64,000 nucleotides of DNA from Hymenobacter convexus. Its GTDB lineage: Bacteria; Bacteroidota; Bacteroidia; Cytophagales; Hymenobacteraceae. Under the pieces are notes generated by a model. The model was not told where the DNA came from. It made no database searches and was given only the letters and a program-made list of their open reading frames with translations. The stretch lies in NCBI RefSeq assembly GCF_030580955.1, contig NZ_JAUQON010000001.1:310001-374000 (forward strand), read 5' to 3'. Of the stretch, positions 54,954 through 64,000 are shown piece after piece. The translations under genes and the position numbers were made by a program. Position 1 is the stretch's first letter. Every line of letters starts with the position of its first letter.

Positions 54954-55109
54954 ACTAAATTCAGGGGAAAAGGAGCGGCTTGGGTGAGCCGATGCGGCGG
55001 AATTTGCCGGGCTGCCAGAACCGTTTGGCCCGGCAGTGGGTAGAAAACGGCTACCCGGCCCAATAGTTTGCGGCAAAACAATTCGCCGCCGCTGTTGGCT
55101 AGATGAAAC

Positions 55110-55185
55110 GTAGCGCGGACTTTTAGTCCGCGACACCACGCCCCCCGGTTGTCGTTAAGAGGCGCGGACTAAAAGTCCGCGCTAC
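55110..55185. repeat. palindromic element B2
   Basis: Perfect 23-base arms (55110-55132 and 55163-55185), the same arm sequence as B1 (GTAGCGCGGACTTTTAGTCC...). It lies between the divergent SDR and moaC genes, where promoters would be expected. Confidence 0.95.
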
Positions 55186-55229
55186 AATCTGCCCAACGAT
55201 TCGGCGCCTTCACACGTCTCTACAGCCTT

Positions 55230-55721
<492 letters not shown>

Positions 55722-55729
55722 ATTCCGAC

Positions 55730-56932
55730 ATGGAAAGTCAATCAGGCACAACTGTAAAACGCACCAAACACGCCGCCCTGGCCCGGCCCGATGTGGGCGA
55801 ATTTGGCCGCCACGAACTGGCTATTCTGGGCGCGCCCTGCGGCGATATTCAAACGCTAGTGGCCCGGCTGCTGCCGCAACTGGCCCCGGCCCTGCGCGTG
55901 GCCTACGTGGATGCCGACCACGCTTCCGGCGACGCCGCGGCGGCGGAAGAATCGGTGGCATCTGCCGCTAAGCCCCTGCCTTATGTTGCCCATAATGGTC
56001 TTTCGGCCGAGCTGGTGGATAAAATCACCTACCGTCAGCTCAACCTCACGCGGGTGCTGGACAAGTTCTCCCAGCCCGAACTGCTGGCCCACGAAAGCAT
56101 CATCCTGATAAACGGCAACCATTTCCGCGCCCGCCAGCAGGTCGTCATCGTCGACCCGCGCAAGCCGCTCGACAAGAAGCTCGACCGCCTCACCGACGTG
56201 CGCCTGATTCTCCTCGCCGAAGGCCAGACCGAATTGCCCGCCGTGCTGCGGGAGCACCTGAGCGCCGCGCCGCTGCCGCCCGTGCTGCCTCTCCACGACA
56301 CGGCCAAAATAGCGGCCTTCACACGGCAGTGGTACCAGCTGGCGGTACCGGTGCTGCGCGGCCTCGTGCTGGCCGGCGGCCGCAGCGAGCGCATGCAAAC
56401 CGACAAAGGGGCCCTGCACTACCACGGCCTCGACCAGCGCCAGCACACCGCCGCGCTGCTGGCCGAGTTTTGCCCCGACGTGCGCGTGTCCGTGCGCCCG
56501 GACCAGGCCGCCGAGCTGCCCGCCGGCCTCACGGCCCTGCCCGATACCTTCCTGAACCTCGGCCCGTTGGGCGGCATCCTCTCTGCCTTCCAGGCCGACC
56601 CCAACGCGGCGTGGCTGGTGCTGGCCTGCGACCTGCCTTTCCTCACCCGCAGCACGCTGGAATATCTGGTGAGCAACCGCCAGCCGGCGCGCATGGCCAC
56701 CTCGTTTCGCAGCCCGTGGGATGAATTTCCGGAGCCGCTGGTGAGCATCTGGGAGCCGCGCGGCTACGGGCAGCTGCTGCGGTTTCTGAGCCTGGGCTAC
56801 TCCTGCCCGCGCAAGGCCCTCATCAATTCCGACATCGAGCTGCTGGCCCCGCCCGCGCCCGATGAATTGCGCAACGTGAACACGCCCGCCGAGCGCGCCG
56901 CCGCCACGCAGGAGCTGAGCGGTAGCCGCTAG
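55730..56932 (+). CDS. mobA: MobB-like / MobA fusion, molybdenum cofactor guanylyltransferase
   Basis: 400 residues. The C-terminal half (about 205-400) starts LRGLVLAGGRSERMQTDKGAL, the MobA nucleotide-binding signature, and continues with LPDTFLNLGPLGGILSAF and LACDLPFLT. It transfers GMP to the molybdenum cofactor. The N-terminal half (about 25-200) is arranged like MobB (DKITYRQLNLTRVLDK, LINGNHFRARQQVVIVDPRKPL), but the P-loop position reads GAPCGDIQT and lacks the Lys of a working GKT loop, so it may no longer bind GTP. Eight bases after moaC; a terminator follows. Confidence 0.88.
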   Translation: MESQSGTTVKRTKHAALARPDVGEFGRHELAILGAPCGDIQTLVARLLPQLAPALRVAYVDADHASGDAAAAEESVASAAKPLPYVAHNGLSAELVDKITYRQLNLTRVLDKFSQPELLAHESIILINGNHFRARQQVVIVDPRKPLDKKLDRLTDVRLILLAEGQTELPAVLREHLSAAPLPPVLPLHDTAKIAAFTRQWYQLAVPVLRGLVLAGGRSERMQTDKGALHYHGLDQRQHTAALLAEFCPDVRVSVRPDQAAELPAGLTALPDTFLNLGPLGGILSAFQADPNAAWLVLACDLPFLTRSTLEYLVSNRQPARMATSFRSPWDEFPEPLVSIWEPRGYGQLLRFLSLGYSCPRKALINSDIELLAPPAPDELRNVNTPAERAAATQELSGSR

Positions 56933-56946
56933 CCGTGTCCCATCTG

Positions 56947-56979
56947 AAAAAATAACCGCCCGCCCGGCGGTTATTTTTT
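56947..56979 (+). terminator. terminator after moaC-mobA
   Basis: AAAAAATAACCGCC (56947-56960) pairs perfectly with GGCGGTTATTTTTT (56966-56979), five-base loop, six T at the 3' end. The A/T symmetry means it could work in both directions. Confidence 0.92.
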
Positions 56980-57087
56980 GCCCTACTGCTCAGAGTATTA
57001 TTTGCCCAATAGGCGTTGGGGGCGTGCGTTGGCACGTTTTTGATAGAAGTGCCCGCGACACGTCTTATCAACCAACGCTATTTAATT

Positions 57088-57780
57088 ATGAAAAAGACTG
57101 CAATTGTAGCCGCTGCGCTGCTGGCCACGGCCGCTGTTTCATCGGCCCGGGCCCAGGGCATTCGCCTCGGCCTGCGCGCCGGGGCCAACTATTCCAACCT
57201 GGCCGGCAACATTCAGAATCAGGATACTTACAACAACAAATTCGGCTTCCTGGGCGGCGCTATGCTCAACGTGCCCATTATTCAGGACGGCTTTCTGTCG
57301 CTCCAGCCCGAGGTGTTGTATTCGCAGAAAGGCTTCGAGAACAAGCCAACTGAATACACCGGCCTGCTCGGAGCCAAGCAGCAGCGCGAGGGCAGCGTGA
57401 ACTACAACTACCTCGACGTGCCCGTGCTGCTGAAAGTGCGCGCCTCGGGCCTCATTTTCGAAGCCGGCCCGCAGTATTCGTACCTGCTGAGCGCCAATAA
57501 CCAGACCAAAACCACAACCACCCCGGCCCTGGGTGGCACGCCCACCACCACCGAGTCGCAGAACAAAACCGACATAAGCGGCCTCAACCGCAACGAGCTG
57601 GGCTACGTGGCCGGCGTGGGCTACGAAGCCGACAACGGATTCAGCCTGAACCTGCGCTACACCGGCGCCTTCAACGACTTCGTGAAATCCGACAACGGCA
57701 CCTACTTCAACGGCGACCTGAAAAATGCCCGTCACTCGGCCTTCCAGCTCTCGCTGGGGTACCTGATTCCGAGCAAGTAG
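57088..57780 (+). CDS. PorT-family outer-membrane beta-barrel protein
   Basis: 230 residues from ATG 57088 (MKKTAIVAAALLATAAVSSARAQ, a clear signal peptide). Eight-strand-type barrel: RLGLRAGANYSNLAG, FGFLGGAMLNVPI, LSLQPEVLYSQKG, YNYLDVPVLLKVR, FEAGPQYSYLLSA, FSLNLRYTGAFNDF, end LSLGYLIPSK. Such small barrels are common in Bacteroidota; function unknown. A TATTATTTG box near 56996 is close to, but one base longer than, the -7 consensus. Confidence 0.85.
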   Translation: MKKTAIVAAALLATAAVSSARAQGIRLGLRAGANYSNLAGNIQNQDTYNNKFGFLGGAMLNVPIIQDGFLSLQPEVLYSQKGFENKPTEYTGLLGAKQQREGSVNYNYLDVPVLLKVRASGLIFEAGPQYSYLLSANNQTKTTTTPALGGTPTTTESQNKTDISGLNRNELGYVAGVGYEADNGFSLNLRYTGAFNDFVKSDNGTYFNGDLKNARHSAFQLSLGYLIPSK

Positions 57781-57800
57781 CAACTCCCTCGCTTTTCGGC

Positions 57801-57887
57801 TGTCATGCTGAACGCAGTGAAGCACCTTATCACGTTGGAACGGTCTGTTCTGGCGTGATAAGGTGCTTCACTGCGTTCAGCATGACA
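57801..57887. repeat. palindromic element A7
   Basis: Perfect 34-base arms (57801-57834 and 57854-57887); starts TGTCATGCTGAACGCAGTGA and shares the CCTTATCACG arm end with A3. It stands between the convergent PorT-type and moaE genes. Confidence 0.95.
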
Positions 57888-57901
57888 ACTGTGTTAGCCG
57901 G

Positions 57902-58324
57902 CTACGGATGCGCCGCCACCCATTCCGTCCCGTCCTCATACTCCTCGCGCTTCCAGATGGTGACCACCTGCTTCAGCGTATCGATGATGAACTGGCAGGC
58001 GGCGAAGCTTTCGGCGCGGTGTGGCGTGGCTACTGCTACCACCACGGCCACATCGCCCAGCTCCAGCGTGCCTTTGCGGTGCACCACGGCCACTTCCTGC
58101 AGCATAGGCCACTTTTCGTAGGCCTGCGCCACCACGTGGCCCAGCTGCGTGAGGGCCATGCTGTCGTAGGACTCGTAGTGCAGGCGGCGCACCGGGCGTC
58201 CGCCCGACTGGTTGCGCACCGTGCCAATAAAGGAATTGACCGCTCCGGCCGCATCCGTCTGCACGGCCGCGAGGGCGGCCGCAATGTCAATGGGCTGGTC
58301 GGTGATGGAAAGGGTAGGAGTCAT
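57902..58324 (-). CDS. moaE: molybdopterin synthase large subunit
   Basis: 140 residues from ATG 58324 (MTPTLSITDQPID); a longer frame runs into element B3. Signatures: GAVNSFIGTVRNQSGGRPVRRLHYESY, HRKGTLELGDVAVVVAVATPHRAESFAACQFIIDTLKQVVTIWKRE, EWVAAHP. It adds the two dithiolene sulfurs to cPMP together with MoaD, whose gene lies 82 bases upstream in the same direction. Confidence 0.96.
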   Translation of the reverse strand: MTPTLSITDQPIDIAAALAAVQTDAAGAVNSFIGTVRNQSGGRPVRRLHYESYDSMALTQLGHVVAQAYEKWPMLQEVAVVHRKGTLELGDVAVVVAVATPHRAESFAACQFIIDTLKQVVTIWKREEYEDGTEWVAAHP

Positions 58325-58328
58325 GTAA

Positions 58329-58405
58329 GTAGCGCGGACTTTTAGTCCGCGAGTTGGGCGGTTCATTCGGATTCAGCGCACTCGCGGACTAAAAGTCCGC
58401 GCTAC
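58329..58405. repeat. palindromic element B3
   Basis: Perfect 25-base arms (58329-58353 and 58381-58405), the longest of family B here. It fills the gap between moaD and moaE, four bases upstream of the moaE ATG, one base from the moaD stop. Confidence 0.95.
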
Positions 58406-58406
58406 A

Positions 58407-58649
58407 TCACCCCCCAGCCACGGGCGGAATTAGGGCAATTTCGTCCACTGTATGCAAGGGCATATCGGCGCTGGCGTATTCATTGTTTACGGCCACGGCG
58501 CAGCTGCGCAACTCGCCCAGCGCGGGGTACTGGCGGCGCATTTCGGCCAGCAGTTCGCCCACGGTGGTAGGGGCGGGGGCCGGCAGTTCGATGACGGACG
58601 TGCCCACAATTTCGCGGGTGATGCCGAAGAGGGCGACTTTTAAGGACAT
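58407..58649 (-). CDS. moaD: molybdopterin synthase sulfur carrier
   Basis: 80 residues: MSLKVALFGITREIVGTS..., VAVNNEYASADMPLHTVDEIALIPPVAGG. The ubiquitin-like fold and the C-terminal Gly-Gly, which becomes a thiocarboxylate, identify MoaD. It works with MoaE next door and is divergent from moaA 127 bases away. Confidence 0.95.
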   Translation of the reverse strand: MSLKVALFGITREIVGTSVIELPAPAPTTVGELLAEMRRQYPALGELRSCAVAVNNEYASADMPLHTVDEIALIPPVAGG

Positions 58650-58776
58650 ATCTTTCGACGTAAATTTTAAGGCGAGAACCGGCCGCTGGCGGCGCTTTGG
58701 GCTGTGGCCTGAACACCTTTCCTACGTCCGGGGTTTACCGCAGGCCGGCAGTCTTACGTACAGCCGGGCAAAATTG

Positions 58777-59823
58777 GTGATAAACGTGCTTCCATCTCTC
58801 CCCGCCCCGGCCCCGCCGACCGTCTCTCCGCTCTACGACCAGCACGGCCGGCCGCTGGAATACCTGCGCCTGGCCGTGACGGACCGCTGCAACCTGCGCT
58901 GCTTCTACTGCATGCCCGAAGAAGGCATCAAGTACATGCCCAAGCACGAGCTGCTGAGCTATGAGGAAATGCTGCGCCTCACCGGCCTGCTGGCCGGCCT
59001 GGGCGTGCGCAAAGTGCGCCTCACCGGTGGCGAGCCCTTCGTGCGGCGCGACCTGGTGCCCTTCATGGAGCGCCTGGCCGAGCTGCCCGGCATTGAAGAC
59101 ATCAGCCTGACTACCAACGGCGTGCTCACCGCGCCGCACGTGCCCGCCCTGGCCCGCCTGGGCGTAAAGGCCGTGAACCTGAGCCTCGACACGCTAGACC
59201 GCGAACGGTTCTTCCAAATCACGCGGCGCGACGAGCTGCCCAAGGTGCTGGAAACCTTTCACGCTCTGCTTGATGCCGGTATTCAGGTGAAAATCAACGC
59301 TGTAGTAATGGACGGGCAGAACATCGACGCCCTGGTGCCCCTGGCCGCCCTCTGCCGCGACCTGCCCGTTGATGTGCGCTTCATCGAAGAAATGCCCTTC
59401 AACGGCGGCAGCCACGAGGCCGGCCCCGCCTCGCTGCCCTGGAACCACGTCCGCATCCGTCAGCACCTGGAAGACCATTTTGGCGCGCTCACTCCGGTGA
59501 GTATAGCCGCCGGCGCTACGGCTTCGGAATACCGAATTGCCGGGCACCGGGGCACGGTGGGCATCATCGCGGCCTACTCGCGCACCTTCTGCGGCACCTG
59601 CAACCGCCTGCGCCTCACCGCCGAAGGCGGCATCAAAACCTGCCTCTACGACCAGGGCGTGCTCGACACCCGGGCCCTGCTGCGCGGCGGCAAATCCGAC
59701 GAGGAAATTGTGGCCGCCCTCTCGGCCGCCTTCCGCCACCGCGCCGCCAACGGCTTCGAGGCCGAGCGCCAGCGGCCCTTGCACCAGCTCAGCTTCGAGA
59801 GCATGGCCACCATTGGGGGCTAG
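58777..59823 (+). CDS. moaA: GTP 3',8-cyclase, GTG start
   Basis: 348 residues from GTG 58777 (MINVLPSL...); GTG 58786 is an alternative. Upstream codons overlap moaD on the other strand and are not preferred. Radical-SAM motif CNLRCFYC for the first iron-sulfur cluster, LTGGEPFVRRDL, then RTFCGTCNRLRLTAEGGIKTC for the second cluster, and the C-terminal Gly-Gly (MATIGG) typical of MoaA. It starts molybdenum cofactor synthesis by converting GTP with SAM. It pairs with moaC further upstream on the same strand. Confidence 0.95.
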   Translation: MINVLPSLPAPAPPTVSPLYDQHGRPLEYLRLAVTDRCNLRCFYCMPEEGIKYMPKHELLSYEEMLRLTGLLAGLGVRKVRLTGGEPFVRRDLVPFMERLAELPGIEDISLTTNGVLTAPHVPALARLGVKAVNLSLDTLDRERFFQITRRDELPKVLETFHALLDAGIQVKINAVVMDGQNIDALVPLAALCRDLPVDVRFIEEMPFNGGSHEAGPASLPWNHVRIRQHLEDHFGALTPVSIAAGATASEYRIAGHRGTVGIIAAYSRTFCGTCNRLRLTAEGGIKTCLYDQGVLDTRALLRGGKSDEEIVAALSAAFRHRAANGFEAERQRPLHQLSFESMATIGG

Positions 59824-59973
59824 CGGGTATTTTGACAAGCAAAACGTAGTGCAGTAAAGCCACTTATGCTAAATGTTGAGTGGGATTATTATTTTGCCTT
59901 TGTGTAAAAAACATTTGACATAAAGACGGGAATATTATACATTTATGCTGTTCATTCAAATCAGCATTTTGTA

Positions 59974-60435
59974 ATGATGACTTCTTGTTTATTTCCCCAC
60001 CGCTACAAGCGTATTGGTTGGGTAATGGCTAGCTTGGCGCTGCTGTTGTGGCTACTGGAAACCTTCGGAGCGATAACGCTGCCGCATTTGGTGGGGTGGC
60101 TGCCGTCGCTCATCCAGGACCCAGCCGGGAAGGGAATGGAATTGACGCGGGAAAATCATGATTTATACGCCGTGGTGTTTGTCGTCGGGGCCGTGATGGC
60201 GGCATGCTCACGCGAACGGCAAGAAGACGAATACATTGGCCAAATCCGTTTGGAATCGTTGCTGTGGGCATTGTATGCCTATTGTACCCTGCTGGTGCTG
60301 GCCTTCTTGCTGGTGAGCGGCATGTCGTTTTTCACGGTAATGACTTACGCCATGTTTGCCCCGTTACTGCTGTTTCTGGTCAGGTTCCACGTGGTGCTGC
60401 GCCGGAGTGATAACGCAACGGCTCATGCGGAATAA
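59974..60435 (+). CDS. small membrane protein paired with an HTH regulator
   Basis: 153 residues with four predicted membrane helices (about 15-45, 60-78, 95-115, 120-140) and a short cytosolic tail. I do not recognise a named family. It overlaps the start of the XRE-type regulator by 11 bases, an arrangement often seen for a membrane protein and its controlling helix-turn-helix protein. The gap 59824-59973 before it is AT-rich and unremarkable. Confidence 0.75.
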   Translation: MMTSCLFPHRYKRIGWVMASLALLLWLLETFGAITLPHLVGWLPSLIQDPAGKGMELTRENHDLYAVVFVVGAVMAACSRERQEDEYIGQIRLESLLWALYAYCTLLVLAFLLVSGMSFFTVMTYAMFAPLLLFLVRFHVVLRRSDNATAHAE

Positions 60436-60625
60436 TTTGCGCGTAGAACGCGCCATCCTCCGCCTGACGCAGGAAGAGCTGGCCCGCCGCATCGGCGTCA
60501 GCCGCCAAACCATCAACGCCATGGAGGCGGGCAAATACGTGCCCTCAACCGTACTGGCCCTCAAATTGGCCGTTGTGTTTGCTAAACCAGTGGAACAGCT
60601 CTTTGCGCTGGAGAGCACCGATTAA
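60425..60625 (+). CDS. XRE-family helix-turn-helix regulator
   Basis: 66 residues: MRNNLRVERAILRLTQEELARRIGVSRQTINAMEAGKYVPSTVLALKLAVVFAKPVEQLFALES. This is a single XRE (Cro/C1-type) DNA-binding domain with TQEELARRIGVSRQTI as helix-turn-helix, close to the YgzD/Xre-like short regulators. Its ATG lies inside the end of the membrane-protein gene (overlap about 11 bases), so the two are made together. It probably regulates its own operon or nearby genes. Confidence 0.9.
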   Translation: MRNNLRVERAILRLTQEELARRIGVSRQTINAMEAGKYVPSTVLALKLAVVFAKPVEQLFALESTD

Positions 60626-60700
60626 TGCGGCGGCCTTGAGGTCATATGATTTACCTTGCCGGCCTCAGGCGAGGTGATTCGCTGGCCTGAGCCAGTGATA

Positions 60701-61492
60701 ATGAAAGTGGTGCTTATCGTGGTCGGGGTTGTGGCGGCGCTATATGTGGTGCTGTGCGCGGCGCTTTATTTCAAGCAGGAAAGCCTGCTGTTCTTTCCCA
60801 ACCGGCTACGGGCCGATTATCAATTTAAATTTCCGGGTCGCTTCGAGGAGCGGTGGATGAAAATGGCCGACGGCACCCGCCTGCACGGCCTGCTGTTCCA
60901 CGCGCCCAATTCCAGGGGGCTGGTGTTTTACCTGCACGGCAACGGCGGCGACGTGGGTAGCTGGGCCGCTGCCGCGCCCGTCTACACCCGGCTGGGCTAC
61001 GACGTGTTCTTCCTCGACTACCGCGGCTACGGCAAAAGCGAGGGCCGCATCAGCAGCCAGCCGCAGCTGCTGAACGACGTGCAAACGGCGTACCGCCAGC
61101 TACTACCCGAATACCTCGAAAGCCGCACCGTGGTGCTGGGCTACTCCGTGGGCACGGGGCCGGCCACCTGGCTGGCCGCCCAGCAGCACCCCAAGCTGCT
61201 GATTCTGCAGGCGCCATACTTCAGCATGCGCGACCTGGCCACGCGGCTTTACCCATTTGTACCGGGCTTTTTGGTGCGCTACCCGCTGCCCACCAACGAG
61301 CTGATTACGCAAGTGCGGGCCCCCATCGTGCTGTTTCATGGCGACCGCGACGAGGTAATTTACTACCAGTCGTCGGTCCGGCTGAAGGCGTTGCTCAAGC
61401 CCAGCGACCGGCTGGTGCTGCTGCCCGGCGCCGGCCACAACGGCCTGACCGATAACCTGGCGTATCAGCGTGAATTGGCAGGCTTGCTGTGA
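60701..61492 (+). CDS. alpha/beta hydrolase with N-terminal membrane anchor
   Basis: 263 residues from ATG 60701 (in-frame codons start further upstream without an ATG). One membrane helix (about 2-22) then the hydrolase fold: YLHGNGGDVGSW, DYRGYGKSEG, nucleophile Ser149 in GYSVGTG, Asp217 in HGDRDEVI and His246 in GAGHNGL. The pattern is of the serine-aminopeptidase/ABHD13-like esterase group; the substrate is unknown. It follows the XRE gene by 75 bases. Confidence 0.85.
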   Translation: MKVVLIVVGVVAALYVVLCAALYFKQESLLFFPNRLRADYQFKFPGRFEERWMKMADGTRLHGLLFHAPNSRGLVFYLHGNGGDVGSWAAAAPVYTRLGYDVFFLDYRGYGKSEGRISSQPQLLNDVQTAYRQLLPEYLESRTVVLGYSVGTGPATWLAAQQHPKLLILQAPYFSMRDLATRLYPFVPGFLVRYPLPTNELITQVRAPIVLFHGDRDEVIYYQSSVRLKALLKPSDRLVLLPGAGHNGLTDNLAYQRELAGLL

Positions 61493-61687
61493 AGAAAACT
61501 CAAGCAGTTGGCCGCGGCTACGACTTTTTAGCCGGTCAGAAAGTGCTGCACAAGCATTAGGTATTCTTGTAGTTAACACCGACTAGTTACATTCTGGATT
61601 AATAAGCCTTATAAATTACAAATAAAAAGTGCAATTTTATTTTATTTAATGGATAGATAATTAGCGTGTTAGAATAGCGCATTAATG

Positions 61688-61695
61688 TATATTTG
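61688..61695 (+). promoter_or_regulatory. -7 promoter box before the hybrid kinase
   Basis: TATATTTG matches TAnnTTTG, 31 bases before the ATG at 61727, in an AT-rich gap (61493-61726) that otherwise holds no gene. A clear -33 element was not seen. Confidence 0.55.
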
Positions 61696-61726
61696 CTAGT
61701 GCTATACAGGTTCGTAATTATATTCT

Positions 61727-64000
61727 ATGACTGATTTCTACAATTCTACTCTAACGGCGACGCCTTCAGCCAGCCAGTCTGAGTTATTGGGTGATGCACC
61801 GGCCGAATCCGGCCAGGTAGCCGAGTTGCGCCGGGCACTGGCTGAGTCGCAGGCCGCGTTACGTTGCGCCGAGCAGCGGCTGGCCGACCAACAAGAATAC
61901 TACCAGGCCGTGCTCGACCACCTGAAGGTGAATGTGGCCGTATTTGATACCGAGCACCGGTTTCGGGTGGTCAACGCCAAGTCCTTCAGCAACCCCGAGC
62001 TGCGGCAGTGGGTCATTGGCAAAACCAACGACGAGTACTGCGCGCACCGGGGCGTCGCGCCCGAAATTGGTGCCACCCGCCGGCGGCTGCTGGCCCAGGT
62101 GCTTGAAACCGGCGTCGAAACCAGTTGGGAGGAAACACTGATGACGGCCGACGGTCCTTGCCAGCTGTTGCGCTACTACGTGCCCGTACTGGACGCCGCC
62201 GGGGCGGTGCGCATGGTGGTGGGCACGGGCACCGACATTACCAAGCGCCGCCTGGCCGAGCAAAAGCTGGAAGAGCAGCGCGAGTTTTTTGAGTTCACGC
62301 TCAACCACATTCCCAGCGACATCGGCGTGTTCGATGCCGATGGCCGCTACCTGTTCGTGAACGCCAACGGCATCAAGGACCCCACCAAGCGGGAGTGGGT
62401 GATTGGCAAGGACAACTTTGAATATTGCGCGCAGTACGGCTACCCCATCGCGCTGGCCGAGGAGCGGCAGGAACGTCTGAACGAGGCCTTCCGCGAAGGG
62501 CGGCTGGTGACGTTTGAGGAAACGTTTGACCGGCCCGAGGGCCTGCGGCATCAGTTCCGGTGCCTGCAGCCCGTGTTTTACCCCGACGGCTCGCCGCGCA
62601 TGGTGGTGGCCTATGGCCTCGACATCACCGAGCGGGTGGCCACCGAGCGGGCCCTGCGCCACGCCAAGCTGGCGGCCGAGAGTGCGGTGCGGGCCCGTGA
62701 GATTTTCCTGGCCAACATGAGCCACGAAATCCGCACGCCCATGAACGCCATCCTGGGCATGAGCCAGCTGCTGGCCAAAACCGAGCTGGCTCCCGACCAG
62801 GACAGCTACCGCCAGGCCATTAGCACGTCGGCCGAGCATTTGTTGGTGATTATCAACGACATTCTGGACCTCTCGAAGCTGGAAGCCGGCAAAATGGCGC
62901 TGGAGCAGGTGGGGTTCACGCCCACACACCTGCTGGCCGAAATCGAGCAGACCCTGCACTACAAGGCCGAGGAAAAAGGCCTGCGCCTGCTCACGCGGGT
63001 GGCCCCGGCCGTGCCCCGCGTGCTGCTCGGCGACCCCTACCGCATCCGGCAGGTGCTGATGAACCTGGCCGGCAACGCCATCAAGTTCACCGAAACCGGC
63101 TACGTGGCCATTACCTGCGATTTTCAGCCCTGCCCCCAGGGCGGCGGCGAAGTGGTGTTCCGGGTGGCCGACACGGGCATTGGCATCGAGCCGGAGTTTG
63201 TGAACCACATTTTCAGCGAATTCAGCCAGCAGGACTCGTCGGTGACGCGAAAGTTTGGCGGCACGGGCCTGGGCCTGAGCATTTGCCGCAACCTGGTGAA
63301 GCTGATGGGCAGCGACGTGCAGCTGCAAAGCGAGCGCAACAAGGGCACCATCATGACGTTTGCCCTGCGCCTGCCCGTGGGCACGGCCGAGGACCTGACG
63401 CCCAAAGCGGTGCTTGCGCCCGACAGCCCGGCCCGCCAGTCCTTGCGCGACAAGCAGGTGCTGCTGGTGGAAGACAACCGCTTCAACCGCCAGATTGCCA
63501 AAACCTTCCTCAGCCACGCCCACGTGCAGGTGACCGAGGCCGAGCACGGCGCCATGGCCGTGGAACTGGCCCAGCACACCCGCTTCGACCTCATTCTGAT
63601 GGACATTCAGATGCCGGTGATGGATGGCTACGCCGCCACGGCGCTGCTGCGCCAGCAGCTGGGCCTGGCCACGCCCATTGTGGCCCTCACGGCCAACGCC
63701 GTGAAGGGCGAGCGCGAAAAATGCCTTGCGGCGGGCATGGACGGCTACCTGGCCAAGCCCTTCAAGGAAGAAGAATTGCTGCGCGTGGTGGGCGACTACG
63801 CCCTGACCATGCCGCTGCCCGCTCTGGAGCCGGCGGCCGCCCCGGCGGCCCGCCCCGCCGACCCCGAGCTGCTGGCGCCCCCGCTGGCCCCGCCGGTGGC
63901 CGCGGAAGTGAAGCTTTATTCCATCGTGGACTTGCTGGCCGCCGGCCAGGGCGACCAGGAGTTTGTGGCCTTCATGCTCGAAACTTTTGTGGAAAGCTGC
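61727..64000 (+). CDS. hybrid sensor histidine kinase, 3' end outside window
   Basis: 758 codons seen from ATG 61727, open at the window end. No membrane helix: a cytosolic kinase. Two PAS domains follow a coiled coil (YYQAVLDHLKVNVAVFDTEHRFRVVN and FFEFTLNHIPSDIGVFDADGRYLFVN). The kinase has H-box FLANMSHEIRTPMN with His333 and a HATPase domain with GTGLGLSI. A receiver (VLLVEDNRFN...LILMDIQMPVMDGY, Asp626; AKPF) follows, and then a stretch starting LYSIVDLLAAGQGDQEFV that looks like the start of an Hpt domain. It is a phosphorelay protein unlike the upstream array in H-box type. Confidence 0.92.
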   Translation, partial: MTDFYNSTLTATPSASQSELLGDAPAESGQVAELRRALAESQAALRCAEQRLADQQEYYQAVLDHLKVNVAVFDTEHRFRVVNAKSFSNPELRQWVIGKTNDEYCAHRGVAPEIGATRRRLLAQVLETGVETSWEETLMTADGPCQLLRYYVPVLDAAGAVRMVVGTGTDITKRRLAEQKLEEQREFFEFTLNHIPSDIGVFDADGRYLFVNANGIKDPTKREWVIGKDNFEYCAQYGYPIALAEERQERLNEAFREGRLVTFEETFDRPEGLRHQFRCLQPVFYPDGSPRMVVAYGLDITERVATERALRHAKLAAESAVRAREIFLANMSHEIRTPMNAILGMSQLLAKTELAPDQDSYRQAISTSAEHLLVIINDILDLSKLEAGKMALEQVGFTPTHLLAEIEQTLHYKAEEKGLRLLTRVAPAVPRVLLGDPYRIRQVLMNLAGNAIKFTETGYVAITCDFQPCPQGGGEVVFRVADTGIGIEPEFVNHIFSEFSQQDSSVTRKFGGTGLGLSICRNLVKLMGSDVQLQSERNKGTIMTFALRLPVGTAEDLTPKAVLAPDSPARQSLRDKQVLLVEDNRFNRQIAKTFLSHAHVQVTEAEHGAMAVELAQHTRFDLILMDIQMPVMDGYAATALLRQQLGLATPIVALTANAVKGEREKCLAAGMDGYLAKPFKEEELLRVVGDYALTMPLPALEPAAAPAARPADPELLAPPLAPPVAAEVKLYSIVDLLAAGQGDQEFVAFMLETFVESC

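Overview
The window reads as a stretch of chromosome from a GC-rich member of the Bacteroidota, most like Hymenobacter and its relatives (Cytophagales). This is inferred from a SusC/SusD glycan-uptake locus, a DUF5686 outer-membrane protein, a PorT-type barrel, TonB-related proteins, 7TMR-DISM receptors, matches to the Bacteroidota -7 promoter box TAnnTTTG, and heavy use of GC-rich codons. No rRNA, tRNA, CRISPR array, intact insertion sequence, phage or plasmid gene was seen.

Layout. (1) 1-12774: a cut-off HD-domain protein, then five tandem paralogous sensor histidine kinases with different input domains (TPR, membrane bundle, jelly-roll plus 7TM) and nearly the same kinase core. They are followed by a single-domain response regulator and a receiver-adenylate cyclase. 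(2) 12926-16231: a large convergent membrane protein with an ADP/ATP-translocase-like part, HEAT repeats and a cyclic-nucleotide-binding domain. It could plausibly read the cyclase's cAMP. (3) 16485-29162: a polysaccharide utilisation locus (two GH3, two GH16, SusC, SusD, PKD lipoprotein) that fits beta-1,3-glucan (laminarin-like) use. (4) 29514-31556: a 7TMR-DISM receptor whose kinase half is replaced by an IS1595-transposase-type zinc ribbon and helical domain, next to the PUL promoter. (5) 31628-47096: DUF5686, a repeat-bearing lipoprotein, GH1 with a coupled small protein, a GMC dehydrogenase pair, an OFA-type MFS carrier with its small subunit, an SDR, an aquaporin, PA14-OmpA and small envelope or hypothetical proteins. 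(6) 47162-52187: metH-metF behind a SAM-I riboswitch. (7) 52563-59823: molybdenum-cofactor genes (moeA, moaC, a MobB-MobA fusion, moaE, moaD, moaA) mixed with an iridoid-synthase-like SDR and a PorT-type barrel. (8) 59974-64000: a membrane protein/XRE regulator overlapping pair, an alpha/beta hydrolase, and a hybrid histidine kinase cut off by the window end.

The intergenic space is crowded with palindromic elements of at least four sequence families (called A-D here). One lies in frame inside metH; others supply stop codons or the ends of coding regions. Several starts are placed at internal ATGs because the longer reading frames run into these repeats or into the riboswitch.

The most notable items are the 7TM-receptor/transposase-domain fusion, the five-kinase array feeding (by inference) a cyclase beside a cNMP-gated-looking transporter, the palindrome inside metH, and a three-way base-pairing switch seen in the metH leader.
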